Part shown: positions 1 through 8,050 of the stretch, piece by piece | Layout of the letters: each line of letters opens with the position of its first letter | Numbering within the stretch: position 1 is the first letter of the stretch | Assembly: GCA_041686955.1 (NCBI GenBank) | Contig: JAWLCV010000007.1 | Coordinates: 19,822 to 83,821 of the forward strand | Source: UBA7803 sp041686955 | Lineage (GTDB): Bacteria; Pseudomonadota; Gammaproteobacteria; Pseudomonadales; Azotimanducaceae | Length of the DNA stretch: 64,000 nt | Direction of reading: 5' to 3' | The notes under the pieces: generated by a model | What the model saw: the letters and a program-made list of their open reading frames with translations, nothing else | Told to the model about the DNA's origin: nothing | The model's database searches: none | Position numbers and translations under genes: made by a program

Positions 1-1204
1 CCACCGTGGGCACGTTCCAGCTCACGTCTCCCACGTCGGTGGAGCCCATGTTCTGACGCACCACGAACGGCTGGACCTCGGCCGCGGACTCGATGGGCGG
101 CAGATGGCCGTCCAGCGTCTTCTGGATCTCCTCGGCGAACGCCCGCTCTTCGTCATCGTAACGGAGCCCGCCGAGCTGCTGCAGATTCTCGTGGACGAGG
201 CGTGCCAGCACGTCGTTGGGGAGCACCGGGTAGTTGCCGTGCATCACCTCGTACTCCATCCGTGTGCCGGTACCGCGAGCCGCGCCCTCCGCGGCGGCCA
301 CCACCCGCTCGAACAGCGCCAACACCTGCTCGGCCTCGGGATGGCGCACGTAGTAGTAAACCTGCGCCTGCTCCGGGACGATGTTGGGCGCGTCGCCCCC
401 GTCGGTGATGACGTAATGCAGACGAGCCTCCTGGGGCACGTGCTCGCGCATCAGGTTCACCATGTAGTTCATGGCTTCCACGCCGTCCAGAGCCGACCGC
501 CCCCGCTCCGGCGCCGCCGCGGCGTGAGCCGCGATGCCGTGAAAGGTGAACCGGCCCGACTTGTTGGCGGTGCTGCTCGACGGCGAGGCGTCGTTGCGAT
601 CCCCCGGATGCCAGTGGAGCACCACGTCCACGTCGTCGAAGAGCCCCGCCCGGGTCATGTAGACCTTGCCCGAGCCTCCCTCCTCCGCGGGCGTGCCGTA
701 CACCCGCACCGTGCCGGAGCGCCCGGATTCCCGCAGCCAGTCCGCCACCGCGACCCCCGCCGTGGCCGACGCCGCGCCGAACAGATGGTGTCCGCAGGCA
801 TGACCGGGAGCATCCGGCTCCAGGGGCTGGCGCCGCGGCACCGCCGCCTGGGACAGGCCGGGAAGCGCATCGAACTCCGCCAGAATTCCGATGACCGGCT
901 CGCCGCGCCCGTAGCTCGCGACGAACGCGGTGGGAATGTCGGCCACCCCGGCCTGCACGCTGAAGCCCCGCTCGGCCAGGTACTCCTGCAGCCGTTCGCT
1001 GCTCTGCTCCTCGAGGTAACCCAGCTCCGCCAGCTCCCAGATATCCTGGGCCAGATCCCGTGCCGCCTCGGCCCGCGACTCCACTTGCGCGAGAACCCCC
1101 GCGGCCGGCTGCCCATCGACCTGCTCGTCCGGCTGCGCCCATCCCGCACCTGCCAGCAGCCACAGGCTGCCGGCCAGCACCGCGGCCCGTTTCGTACCGT
1201 TCAT
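1..1204 (-). CDS. M20-family amidohydrolase (AbgB-like), 3' end cut by window edge
   Basis: Predicted exported metallo-amidohydrolase of the M20 family, closest in appearance to p-aminobenzoyl-glutamate hydrolase subunit B and related aminoacylases, which cleave amide bonds of N-acylated amino acids. The reading frame is open to base 1, so about 401 residues are visible and the C-terminus is missing. A signal peptide covers residues 1-23 (ends GWAQ). Metal-ligand motifs are in place: EFDALPG at 110-116, HACGHH at 135-140 and PAEEGG further on, followed by the dimerisation insert (HGIAAHAAAAPE). The last visible residues (STDVGDVSWNVPTV) match the conserved C-terminal STDVGDVSW block of AbgB-type enzymes. 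The start is the ATG at 1204, chosen because it directly precedes the signal peptide. Substrate unknown; an exported location differs from cytoplasmic AbgB. Confidence 0.85.
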   Translation of the reverse strand, partial: MNGTKRAAVLAGSLWLLAGAGWAQPDEQVDGQPAAGVLAQVESRAEAARDLAQDIWELAELGYLEEQSSERLQEYLAERGFSVQAGVADIPTAFVASYGRGEPVIGILAEFDALPGLSQAAVPRRQPLEPDAPGHACGHHLFGAASATAGVAVADWLRESGRSGTVRVYGTPAEEGGSGKVYMTRAGLFDDVDVVLHWHPGDRNDASPSSSTANKSGRFTFHGIAAHAAAAPERGRSALDGVEAMNYMVNLMREHVPQEARLHYVITDGGDAPNIVPEQAQVYYYVRHPEAEQVLALFERVVAAAEGAARGTGTRMEYEVMHGNYPVLPNDVLARLVHENLQQLGGLRYDDEERAFAEEIQKTLDGHLPPIESAAEVQPFVVRQNMGSTDVGDVSWNVPTV

Positions 1205-1268
1205 CGATTCCCCTCGAGAAGTTTTCCGCAACTGTGCCGGGGATCACGACGGATCGCAATCGAGTCGA

Positions 1269-1297
1269 TTGTCAGACACGTTCAGGTTGCGTTAAGT
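1269..1297 (+). promoter_or_regulatory. Possible sigma-70 promoter for the DUF6491-like gene
   Basis: TTGTCA at 1269-1274 and TTAAGT at 1292-1297 are separated by 17 bases. The -35 matches consensus at 5 of 6 positions; the -10 is weak at 3 of 6. It lies about 45 bases upstream of the ATG at 1343. Seen by eye only. Confidence 0.35.
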
Positions 1298-1342
1298 TTG
1301 AGACGCCTACCCTCGAACCGAAGCAACGGTGGGAGCTGTGCC

Positions 1343-1726
1343 ATGCCGAGGTTATCGCGCGTCGCCCTGTGTGCCCTGGCGCTCTCGACCAGCGTGGTGC
1401 CGAGCGCCATGGCGTTGCCTCCGGCGAGTCCGGACGCCGCGGATCTCCTGCGTTCCGGCCGGCCGGTGGTCAACATTCCGGCGGCGAACCGGGTGGAGGA
1501 CGTCCTGCTGCTCGACGACGAGCACGTGGTGCTTTCCATGGGCGGCGATCACCGCTATCTGCTGACCCTCAATCGCGCATGCCTGGGGCTGCGGTGGGCG
1601 CGGCACGTGGGGGTAACCGTCTCGGACAACACCATCTGGGCCGGTTTCGACCGATTGACGGCGGATGGACAGGCGTGCTCCATCCGCGAGATCCACCTGG
1701 TGACCGCGCCGCCCACCGAGCCCTGA
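1343..1726 (+). CDS. Small secreted protein, DUF6491-like
   Basis: A 127-residue protein with a Sec signal peptide (residues 1 to about 25, ending AMA). The mature part resembles the DUF6491 family of gammaproteobacterial periplasmic proteins: an early 'D-L/V-R' segment, a central hydrophobic strand with a Tyr-Leu-Leu (YLLTL) block followed by a CLGLRWA motif, and a late cysteine (QACSIREI). The two cysteines could form a disulfide. Function of the family is unknown. The ATG at 1343 was chosen because the signal peptide begins there. The gene stands alone between divergent and convergent minus-strand genes. Confidence 0.75.
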   Translation: MPRLSRVALCALALSTSVVPSAMALPPASPDAADLLRSGRPVVNIPAANRVEDVLLLDDEHVVLSMGGDHRYLLTLNRACLGLRWARHVGVTVSDNTIWAGFDRLTADGQACSIREIHLVTAPPTEP

Positions 1727-1734
1727 TCCGCCGC

Positions 1735-2676
1735 TCAGCTCGGCAGGAAATGCACCGGATAGCTGATGGTGGTCACGCCGACGTCGCGCCTGCCGAAATC
1801 GAACAGGCGGACGCGATTGAGGATCTTGGCCACCAACGCCTCGTCCGCCAGCTCCGAGGCGACCACGCGAACGTCGGTGACCCGACCCGAGGGCGCAATG
1901 ACCAGCTCCAGCACCACCTTGCCCTGCAACGTGGGGTCCGCGCGCAGCGCACGGTTGTAGATTGCGAAGATGGCGCCCTTGTTGGCGTCGAAAATGCGCC
2001 GGATCTCCTCGATGCTGCGGCTCCTGGTGTCCGCTTCGCGCCGCGCGCGGACGCCGCCCTCACCGCGGCTGGCTTCCGGCGCGTCCACCCGGGTGGTCTC
2101 CCGCCCCGACAATGCCACTCCGCCGGTCTCCCGGGACAGGTCGGCCACGTTCACCCCGGCGCTGCGGGTGGCGTGCCGCGACGTGAGCAGCGAGCGGTCG
2201 ATGGTCGCCGCCTCTCCCGCGCCCCGGCGTAGCGCCGCCGTGTCTTCGAGCTTGGAGGTGTCTACGGCTTCGCGCATGTCGGCAAAGGCATCCTTGAACG
2301 CCAGAAGTCCGGCGTTGGCTGCCTTCTCCCGGGCGTCCGCCACCCGCGCCTGGGGCGGCGGCTCCACCTCACGCCGCTCCGGCTCGGGCGCCCTCTCCGG
2401 CTCCTCGGGGCGTTCCTGGGCCGGTTCCGGCGCCGGCGGAGGCGGAGGCACCACCGGCTTCGGCTTCTCCAGGACGATCCGCGCGAGCTGAGGCGGCAGC
2501 GCCTCCTGGGCCTCTCGCGGCACCTCGGGCAGGCTGAGAAAGGGCATCACCGCACCGGTTCCGGCCACCAGCAGCAGGCAGAGGCCGAGCCACCGCTTGA
2601 AGCGCCGCTGGTCCTCGCGGCCGAGGTCCCAGGGCAAGGCGAAGCTTCCCGGATTCTCCACCCAGACGGTGCTCAC
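1735..2676 (-). CDS. TonB-like energy transducer with AgmX/PglI-type C-terminal domain
   Basis: A 313-residue inner-membrane protein. One transmembrane helix (about 30-50) is followed by a proline-rich periplasmic spacer (KPKPVVPPPPPAPEP and acidic/arginine-rich stretches) and, from about residue 215, a C-terminal domain of the AgmX/PglI type: RIFDANKGAIFAIYNRALR, then QGKVVLELVIAPSGRV, ending FGRRDVGVTTISYPVHFLP. Such proteins couple an ExbB/ExbD proton motor to envelope partners. GTG start at 2676 overlaps the upstream exbD stop (GTGA). It is the last gene of the operon. In Myxococcus this C-terminal domain occurs in gliding and spore-coat machinery rather than in siderophore uptake, so iron transport should not be assumed. 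Confidence 0.85.
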   Translation of the reverse strand: MSTVWVENPGSFALPWDLGREDQRRFKRWLGLCLLLVAGTGAVMPFLSLPEVPREAQEALPPQLARIVLEKPKPVVPPPPPAPEPAQERPEEPERAPEPERREVEPPPQARVADAREKAANAGLLAFKDAFADMREAVDTSKLEDTAALRRGAGEAATIDRSLLTSRHATRSAGVNVADLSRETGGVALSGRETTRVDAPEASRGEGGVRARREADTRSRSIEEIRRIFDANKGAIFAIYNRALRADPTLQGKVVLELVIAPSGRVTDVRVVASELADEALVAKILNRVRLFDFGRRDVGVTTISYPVHFLPS

Positions 2677-3167
2677 GCGCCGGCCTCCGGCGTGATTCGG
2701 TTCACCGCCAGGGAGATCTGCGAGAAGTCCTCACTCTGGCAGGTCACCATGATCTTCTTCAGCAGCCAGTAGGGCAGCTCGTGATCGCCCATGATGGTGA
2801 TCTCGTGGCCGCCCTCCGGCACGGCGCCGCGGCGGCCTGCCTGGTGGGCCAGCTCGTCGCGCAGGCCCGGAATGAGGGCACTGCCGTCCACGGCCAGGTC
2901 CGCCACCCGGGCCACCGCGCGGCCCTGCACCACCACGTCCTCGTGGGAGACCGCGATCACCAGCCGGTTCTCGGGCTGCTGCTCCGCGGTGGAGTCCGGC
3001 AGGTGAATCTTCGAGCTGGTCTGCAGCACCTCGACCTCGGAGGAGTTCACCATCAGGAAGAACACCAGGATGGTGAAGATGTCCATCAGCGAGACCAGGT
3101 TAAGGGTCGCGGGACGGGTGCGCCGCTGCTGGCCGCCCCGGCGCTGCTGGTGACGCAGCCGGCTCAC
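2673..3167 (-). CDS. exbD: ExbD/TolR-family motor subunit (retains the membrane aspartate)
   Basis: A 164-residue biopolymer-transport protein: a short basic N-terminus, a single transmembrane helix and a periplasmic domain. The helix reads LNLVSLMDIFTILVFF, with Asp29 at the position of the functional aspartate of ExbD (Asp25 in E. coli) and TolR (Asp23), which takes part in proton flow. It overlaps exbD 1 upstream (GTGA) and the TonB-like gene downstream by 4 bases each, implying translational coupling. It differs strongly from the neighbouring paralogue, so the two probably form a heteromeric pair rather than being redundant. Confidence 0.88.
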   Translation of the reverse strand: MSRLRHQQRRGGQQRRTRPATLNLVSLMDIFTILVFFLMVNSSEVEVLQTSSKIHLPDSTAEQQPENRLVIAVSHEDVVVQGRAVARVADLAVDGSALIPGLRDELAHQAGRRGAVPEGGHEITIMGDHELPYWLLKKIMVTCQSEDFSQISLAVNRITPEAGA

Positions 3168-3709
3168 GACGACCTGCCTGCCGGCAACCCGGCGGGCGCG
3201 ACTCCGGCGACGCCGCCACCGGCGCTGTCACCGAGGGAGATCACCGGAAACAGCTCCGCCTGCACCACCTCCATGTGCTGCACCGTGGGGTAGGAGCGCA
3301 CCGTGTCCATCACCGAAACCAGGGTCTGGTAGGAGGTATCCCGTTCCAGCAGCACCAGGATGTCCCGTTTGTCGGGCATGCGCCGCTTCAGCTCCTGCAT
3401 GACCTGGGACAGGGTCGCGTAGTCGTAGCCCGTTTCCAGCCGCGGCACGCGCTTGATGACGCCCCCCCGGCCGTCGGCGACCACGAAGCCGTCGGGGGTC
3501 ACGGTGACTTCCAGGTGAACGGCCTCCGGGTCCACGGCCGCAGCCGCGGCCTCGCCCGCCGGGAAGTTCAGGTCGATGACGGTGGTGTGGGTGAACACCA
3601 TGGAGAGCAGGAGCACCGGCACGAGCACGATCATGAGGTTCATGAACGGCGTGACGTCCAGCTCCTCGGCCTCGCGGTGGGCGCGAGCGCGCTTCCTGAC
3701 CCGATCCAC
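3164..3709 (-). CDS. exbD: ExbD/TolR-family motor subunit with Asn in place of the membrane aspartate
   Basis: A 181-residue protein of the ExbD/TolR family. The N-terminal helix starts with the family signature VTPF and continues MNLMIVLVPVLLL; in E. coli ExbD the matching stretch is VTPFIDVMLVLL. The proton-pathway aspartate is therefore Asn24 here. The periplasmic domain continues to a Gly/Ala-rich tail. Start is the GTG at 3709, preceded by AAGGG; an AUG is absent. It lies 10 bases downstream of exbB and overlaps the second exbD. Two ExbD-like subunits next to one ExbB is the arrangement of the Agl (AglR/AglQ/AglS) motors. Confidence 0.85.
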   Translation of the reverse strand: MDRVRKRARAHREAEELDVTPFMNLMIVLVPVLLLSMVFTHTTVIDLNFPAGEAAAAAVDPEAVHLEVTVTPDGFVVADGRGGVIKRVPRLETGYDYATLSQVMQELKRRMPDKRDILVLLERDTSYQTLVSVMDTVRSYPTVQHMEVVQAELFPVISLGDSAGGGVAGVAPAGLPAGRSS

Positions 3710-3719
3710 GGCCGGCCCT

Positions 3720-4385
3720 TCAGCGTGCGGAGGAGCCGGAGCCGGTGTCCGCCCGCTCGTCGCCGTCCATGAGGTTGAGGAACTTGACCACCGCGATCTC
3801 CAGGCTCTCGACGATGGCAGAGGTCTTGCTCTGCAGCAGCGAGTGAACGAGCAGCAGCGGTATGGCCACCATCAGGCCGAAGGCCGTGGTGTTCATGGCG
3901 ATGGAGATGCTCTCCGACAGCAGGCTGGCCTTTTCCGCCGGATCGGCGTTGGCCACCGCGGTGAACGCGGCGATGAGGCCGATGATGGTGCCGAGCAGCC
4001 CGAGCAGGGTCGCGATGTTGGCGAAGGTGGCGAGGTAAGGCGTGCGCCGCTCGATGCTCGGCAGCACTTCCAGCAGACCTTCCTCCATGGCGTACTCGAT
4101 GTCGTCCCGGCGCCGCGACGAGGTGCGGCGGCTGAGGCCGTCGGCGATGATGCGGCTCACCGCGGAGCGGGACTTGCGCACCAGGTTGACCAGCTCCTGT
4201 TGCTTGCGCTGTTTGAGCAGCGGCAGGATCCGCTCGAAGTCGCGCCGGTTGATGCGCGTCTGGTTGGCCAGGTAGAAGTAGCGCTCGAGCGCGATGGCCA
4301 CGCCGATGGCGAGCACCACCGCGATGGGATACATGAAGGGGCCGCCCTCCTGGAAGAAGCCCACCACCGTCTGGTACATGTCCAT
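3720..4385 (-). CDS. exbB: ExbB/TolQ/MotA-family proton channel subunit
   Basis: A 221-residue inner-membrane protein with three helices: one near the N-terminus (YPIAVVLAIGVAIAL), then a long cytoplasmic loop, then two close helices containing the conserved threonine blocks NIATLLGLLGTIIGL and MNTTAFGLMVAIP. This is the stator scaffold that surrounds the ExbD helices. The chosen start is the ATG at 4385, because AGGAG sits 5 bases before it; a GTG at 4391 would place the ribosome site directly against the start. It follows the small exported gene by 8 bases. Confidence 0.9.
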   Translation of the reverse strand: MDMYQTVVGFFQEGGPFMYPIAVVLAIGVAIALERYFYLANQTRINRRDFERILPLLKQRKQQELVNLVRKSRSAVSRIIADGLSRRTSSRRRDDIEYAMEEGLLEVLPSIERRTPYLATFANIATLLGLLGTIIGLIAAFTAVANADPAEKASLLSESISIAMNTTAFGLMVAIPLLLVHSLLQSKTSAIVESLEIAVVKFLNLMDGDERADTGSGSSAR

Positions 4386-4393
4386 TGTCACTC

Positions 4394-4714
4394 CTAGTCC
4401 GTTGCTTCGGCCGCCGTCCGATACTGCAGCTCCCGCCGGTGCGCCGGCGGGTACAGCGGACGAAACAGCGCCTCTTCCGCGAGATCCGCCGACAGCTCGA
4501 TCTCCGGCAGGCCCTCGGGCTGCCGCCAGGGAACGATATACAGAACTTTCGGCAGCTCTTGGTTGCCCGAGATCACGGTTTCGTCCAGCTCGATCACCCC
4601 CCCGGGGGACTCGGCGGCTTCCGCTGGGACGGGCATCACAACCCGCAGCGAAGCCGCGATCATGGCCACGGCCGCAGCCGCGGAGCGAGCGGTGATCCGC
4701 CGGCGGGCGGTCAT
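4394..4714 (-). CDS. Small exported protein of the TonB/TPR operon
   Basis: A 106-residue protein with a signal peptide or membrane anchor at residues 9-33 (ending AEAAES). The mature part begins with an IELDETVISGNQELPKVLYI stretch and continues VPWRQPEG, then an acidic segment and LFRPLYPPAHRREL. I recognise the 'GNQELPKVLYIVPW' core as a conserved hypothetical family found next to TonB/ExbBD genes in gammaproteobacteria, with no known function. The ATG at 4714 overlaps the upstream lipoprotein stop (ATGA), so it is translated as part of the operon. It could be a periplasmic adaptor between the motor and the TPR proteins; this is inference. Confidence 0.75.
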   Translation of the reverse strand: MTARRRITARSAAAAVAMIAASLRVVMPVPAEAAESPGGVIELDETVISGNQELPKVLYIVPWRQPEGLPEIELSADLAEEALFRPLYPPAHRRELQYRTAAEATD

Positions 4715-5289
4715 GAATCCACCCTGCGCCGGAGGTCGACGAGCCAGGCGCCGACCCGTTGGTCCGGATCGGCGGCCAGCGCCTGGTAGCGCTCGTAGGC
4801 CGCCAGCGCCTCGTCGAGCCGGCCGAGATAGAGCTCGTAGAGAATGCCCAGGTTCAGAAGCGCCGGAGTGTAGTCCGGACGGTGCTCCAGGCACGCCAGG
4901 TAGTGCGCTTCCGCCGCCGCGAACTCGCCGCGGCGGCGCAGCAGCACGCCGAGCTCGCTGTGGGCGGCGCAATGATCGGGACTGGCCGCCACCGCCCGCT
5001 GCAGGGCGGTGACCGCATCCTCCTCCCGGCCCTGGCCGATCAGCGCCCGGGCCAGGTTGTACCAGGGCCCCGCCAGCTCCGGCTGATCGGCCGTGATCTC
5101 CAGCAGCAGCGTCTGTGCCTCGACCCAACGGGCGTCCTGCAGCGCGCCGTTGGCGCGTTCGAACAGGGCGGCGCTGCGCTCGCTGACGGGAGGCGCCTCG
5201 GGCGCCGGTCCGCCGCCGGGCGACCCAGCGGAGCTCGCGCAGCCCTGCAGGACGAGCGCCAGGAGCGCGCTAGCGAATGCTTTCCACAT
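4711..5289 (-). CDS. TPR lipoprotein
   Basis: A 192-residue predicted outer-membrane lipoprotein. The N-terminus has a lipobox (LVLQGC, lipidated Cys17), then a Gly/Pro-rich linker, then about four tetratricopeptide repeats (for example PWYNLARALIGQGREEDAVTA and LLNLGILYELYLGRLDEALAA). Its 5' end overlaps the upstream TPR gene by 20 bases. In Agl-Glt-type machines a TPR lipoprotein (GltE/AglT) connects to the outer membrane; this gene could hold that position. Specific partner unknown. Confidence 0.82.
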   Translation of the reverse strand: MWKAFASALLALVLQGCASSAGSPGGGPAPEAPPVSERSAALFERANGALQDARWVEAQTLLLEITADQPELAGPWYNLARALIGQGREEDAVTALQRAVAASPDHCAAHSELGVLLRRRGEFAAAEAHYLACLEHRPDYTPALLNLGILYELYLGRLDEALAAYERYQALAADPDQRVGAWLVDLRRRVDS

Positions 5290-8050
5290 AGGCGATCTCC
5301 ATTTCCTGCCGCTGGAATCTGGCGGGCATCAGCCGGCCGAGCTCGGCGAAGCTCTGCTCGATCCACGAATCCCAGAGCCCGTCCCAGCTCCGCCGCATGT
5401 TGATCTCGTGCAAGGCGATGGCCTTCTCCTCGAAGGGGAACGCCTGCTCCTCGAGCAGGATCTCGTACTGGGCCTGCTCCAGCTCCGAGAGACCTTCCGG
5501 CCGGTCGGAGCCGAGGATGGCGCTCGACAAGTCGGTGAACAGGGTAGCGATCCGGAAGGTGCTCGCGGTGGTGAACTCCGCCACCCGATAGCCGGCCGCC
5601 TGCTCGAAGGCCGTCACCGCAGCCTGCAGGGCCTCTTGCTTGCGCTGCAGGCTCGCCTTCAGCGGATGCACGAGGCGCACGGCGTCGAACACGGCCCTGG
5701 CCTCCTCCGCGAGCCGAAACTGTGCTTCGGCGGCCAGGTAGGTGGCGCGCGGGCTCGCGTTCGTACCCATGTCGCGGTGGATCTCGATCTTCTGCTCGAG
5801 CCAGTGGCGGCGTCGGTCGGGTTCTCCCAGCTCCTGATAGAGGGCGTCCAGATGGTGAACGGCCTCCAGGCGCTCCTCCGCGGGCTCCGGGAAACGCTGC
5901 GCGTACTCGCGGAAGCCGTCAGCGGCGGCCTGCAGCTCGCACTCCGCCAGGTACAGCTCCGCGGCCCGGTACAGCGACAGCCGGCGCACTTCCCCATCCG
6001 GGTCCTCGGCAGCCACCGTCAGGTATTCCCGCGCCGCGGCGGTGGCGTCGCCCGTCTGCTCGTGCATGGCCGCAAGGCGCTTGGCGGCGTCGCGGGCCAG
6101 CGCATGATCGGGATGGGCGTCACGGAACGCCGCCAGCAACGTCGCCGCCCGCGCGGTTTCACCCGCGGCCTCGGTCACCGCCACCGCGTCGTAGTGACCG
6201 CGAATGGCGAGCTCCGCGCCGGGCGCGATCTCCGCCAGGCGCAGGTAGTGAGCCACCGCCGCCTCTGCGTCGCCGGCCTCGTCAGCAGCCTCGCCCTGCT
6301 TGTACACCGCCGCCAACAGCCGCTCTTCCACGTCGGGCCGCTCGTCGGCCGTCAGCGGACCGCTCAGCAACGCCCGGTAAGCGGCCTCGGCCGCCGGGTA
6401 CCGCCCCAGCTCGAATTGGCCGTGCCCCTGGATCGAGAGGGCCGTGCGGCGCAGGTTCCAGGCCAGATCCGGCCAGGCCGACAGCAGATTGCCGGCCAGC
6501 TCCACGGCGTGCTCGTACTCCCCCAGGGCGAAGAGGGCGTCCGCGGCGTCGGCCTGAGCTTCCGGCGCCCGGGGATCGCCGGCGAACAAGAAGGCGAACT
6601 CGATCTGCGCGTCGATCTTCACCCGCCGCCACAGCTCGCGCTCGTCGGGGGCGGCCTGCTGCACCATCCGGTCGAGGCCGAGGATGGCGGCGTAGCCCGC
6701 CTCGTGGGCGTCCGGGTAATCCGGGAATTCCCGCATCACCCGCTGATAGGCGGCCACCGCCCGCGCCGGCTCTCCCGCCTCGGTGTAGGCCTCCCCCAGA
6801 AGGAACAGGTACTCGGCGGTGGCGGGCAGGTCCGGAAACGTCTGCACCAGCTCCTCGTACCAGCGGGCGGCGTCGAGAAAGGCCGCGGGCTCACCACTGG
6901 CCTGGGCCTCGGCGTGCCCGGCTTTCGCGAGCTCGACGAGAAAACCCTGCAGAGGCTCGAGATACGCCGCACGCACGTCCGGCCCGTGCACCTGCCAGAA
7001 CTCGCTCTGAATGCCGTAGCCCTCCACGAACGCCCGCTTCTTCGCCGGCACCTCGGTGGGAAAATCCGCTGCCACCAGGGTATCGATCATGCCCAGGTGC
7101 GCGCTGGGCGCGCGGGGGTCCAGGGGGTTCTGGTCGATGTAGCTCTGCCAGGTGGCGACGCTGTCCAGGTAGCGCTCCCGCGCCAGGTAATCGTCCGCCA
7201 GCGCCCGGTACACCAGATACTGCCAGGCCGGCCGCTCGAGGGCGGCCATGCGCCGCGCCAGGGTGTCGGGCCCGTCGAGGTACCCCAGTGCCAGGGTCAC
7301 CACCCGCAGCGCGTCGTTCACGAGCTCCCGCTCGCTCGGCGCGAGCTGCTCCACGTCGTGCCGGCCCACGGTGGCGTCCATGACGGTGAAGAAGCTGGTC
7401 AGCGCACGGTCCAGCTCGGCCAGCTTGAACTCCGCCCAGCCATTCATGTAGCTGGCGTTCAGCCAGTACGGCGTCTCCCCACCCTGTGCCACGACGAATT
7501 CGTAGTCGGCTTGTGCTTCACGGTAGCGGCCCGCGGCGAAGTGGATCTCCGCCCGGCGAAACCTTGCCTCGGGGAGATAGGCGCTGTGCGGATGCTCGGC
7601 GATGAGGCGGTCGAGGTAGCCGAGGCTCGCCGCCGTGTGGCCGCTGAGATCGTGGGCGCGGGCCAGCTGATAGAGAATGTGGTCCTGGTCCTCCCCCGGG
7701 CGATCCAGCAGGGACTCGTACAGCGCGATCGCACCTTCGAATGCCGCGTCGCCTCCCGCGATGGCGCGATCCTCGCCGACGCTCATCTCCAGGTCCGCCA
7801 GCCGCTTGCCCACGGCGCGGTCGTCCCGTGGATCGGGCAATCTGCCGTATACCCGCTGGTACGCCGCCATCACCTCCTCACGGCTGGGAGCGTGGCCCGG
7901 CGGCGGCGGCAGCTCCAGGGCCGGCAGCGCCGCGATGGTCTCCGCCAGGTCGGGTCCATCCGGCCCCATGGCGCTCTCCGGGCCGCGCCAGGCGCACCCG
8001 CCCGCCACCGGCAGGACCAATGCGGCCAGGATCGCCAGGCGGGCCCGCAT
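5270..8050 (-). CDS. Large periplasmic TPR protein, probable lipoprotein
   Basis: A 926-residue protein built almost wholly of tetratricopeptide-like helical repeats. It starts with a signal sequence whose end (VAGGC, Cys19) resembles a lipobox, though with Ala at -3. Repeat units are recognisable throughout, such as ALYESLLDRPGEDQDHILY, AEFKLAELDRALTSFF and ADALFALGEYEHAVELAG. The start is the ATG at 8050, which shares a base with the preceding stop (TGATG) and precedes the signal sequence; the frame stays open further upstream but only by chance. By size and composition it could correspond to the AgmU/GltD-type TPR scaffold of Agl-Glt systems. No enzymatic motif is visible. Confidence 0.82.
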   Translation of the reverse strand: MRARLAILAALVLPVAGGCAWRGPESAMGPDGPDLAETIAALPALELPPPPGHAPSREEVMAAYQRVYGRLPDPRDDRAVGKRLADLEMSVGEDRAIAGGDAAFEGAIALYESLLDRPGEDQDHILYQLARAHDLSGHTAASLGYLDRLIAEHPHSAYLPEARFRRAEIHFAAGRYREAQADYEFVVAQGGETPYWLNASYMNGWAEFKLAELDRALTSFFTVMDATVGRHDVEQLAPSERELVNDALRVVTLALGYLDGPDTLARRMAALERPAWQYLVYRALADDYLARERYLDSVATWQSYIDQNPLDPRAPSAHLGMIDTLVAADFPTEVPAKKRAFVEGYGIQSEFWQVHGPDVRAAYLEPLQGFLVELAKAGHAEAQASGEPAAFLDAARWYEELVQTFPDLPATAEYLFLLGEAYTEAGEPARAVAAYQRVMREFPDYPDAHEAGYAAILGLDRMVQQAAPDERELWRRVKIDAQIEFAFLFAGDPRAPEAQADAADALFALGEYEHAVELAGNLLSAWPDLAWNLRRTALSIQGHGQFELGRYPAAEAAYRALLSGPLTADERPDVEERLLAAVYKQGEAADEAGDAEAAVAHYLRLAEIAPGAELAIRGHYDAVAVTEAAGETARAATLLAAFRDAHPDHALARDAAKRLAAMHEQTGDATAAAREYLTVAAEDPDGEVRRLSLYRAAELYLAECELQAAADGFREYAQRFPEPAEERLEAVHHLDALYQELGEPDRRRHWLEQKIEIHRDMGTNASPRATYLAAEAQFRLAEEARAVFDAVRLVHPLKASLQRKQEALQAAVTAFEQAAGYRVAEFTTASTFRIATLFTDLSSAILGSDRPEGLSELEQAQYEILLEEQAFPFEEKAIALHEINMRRSWDGLWDSWIEQSFAELGRLMPARFQRQEMEIAYVESIR

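Noticed and set aside
1735..3709. Siderophore TonB-ExbB-ExbD uptake system
   Set aside because: No TonB-dependent receptor or siderophore gene is near, two ExbDs are present and the TonB-like protein has an AgmX/PglI-type end, so a classical uptake system was not assumed.
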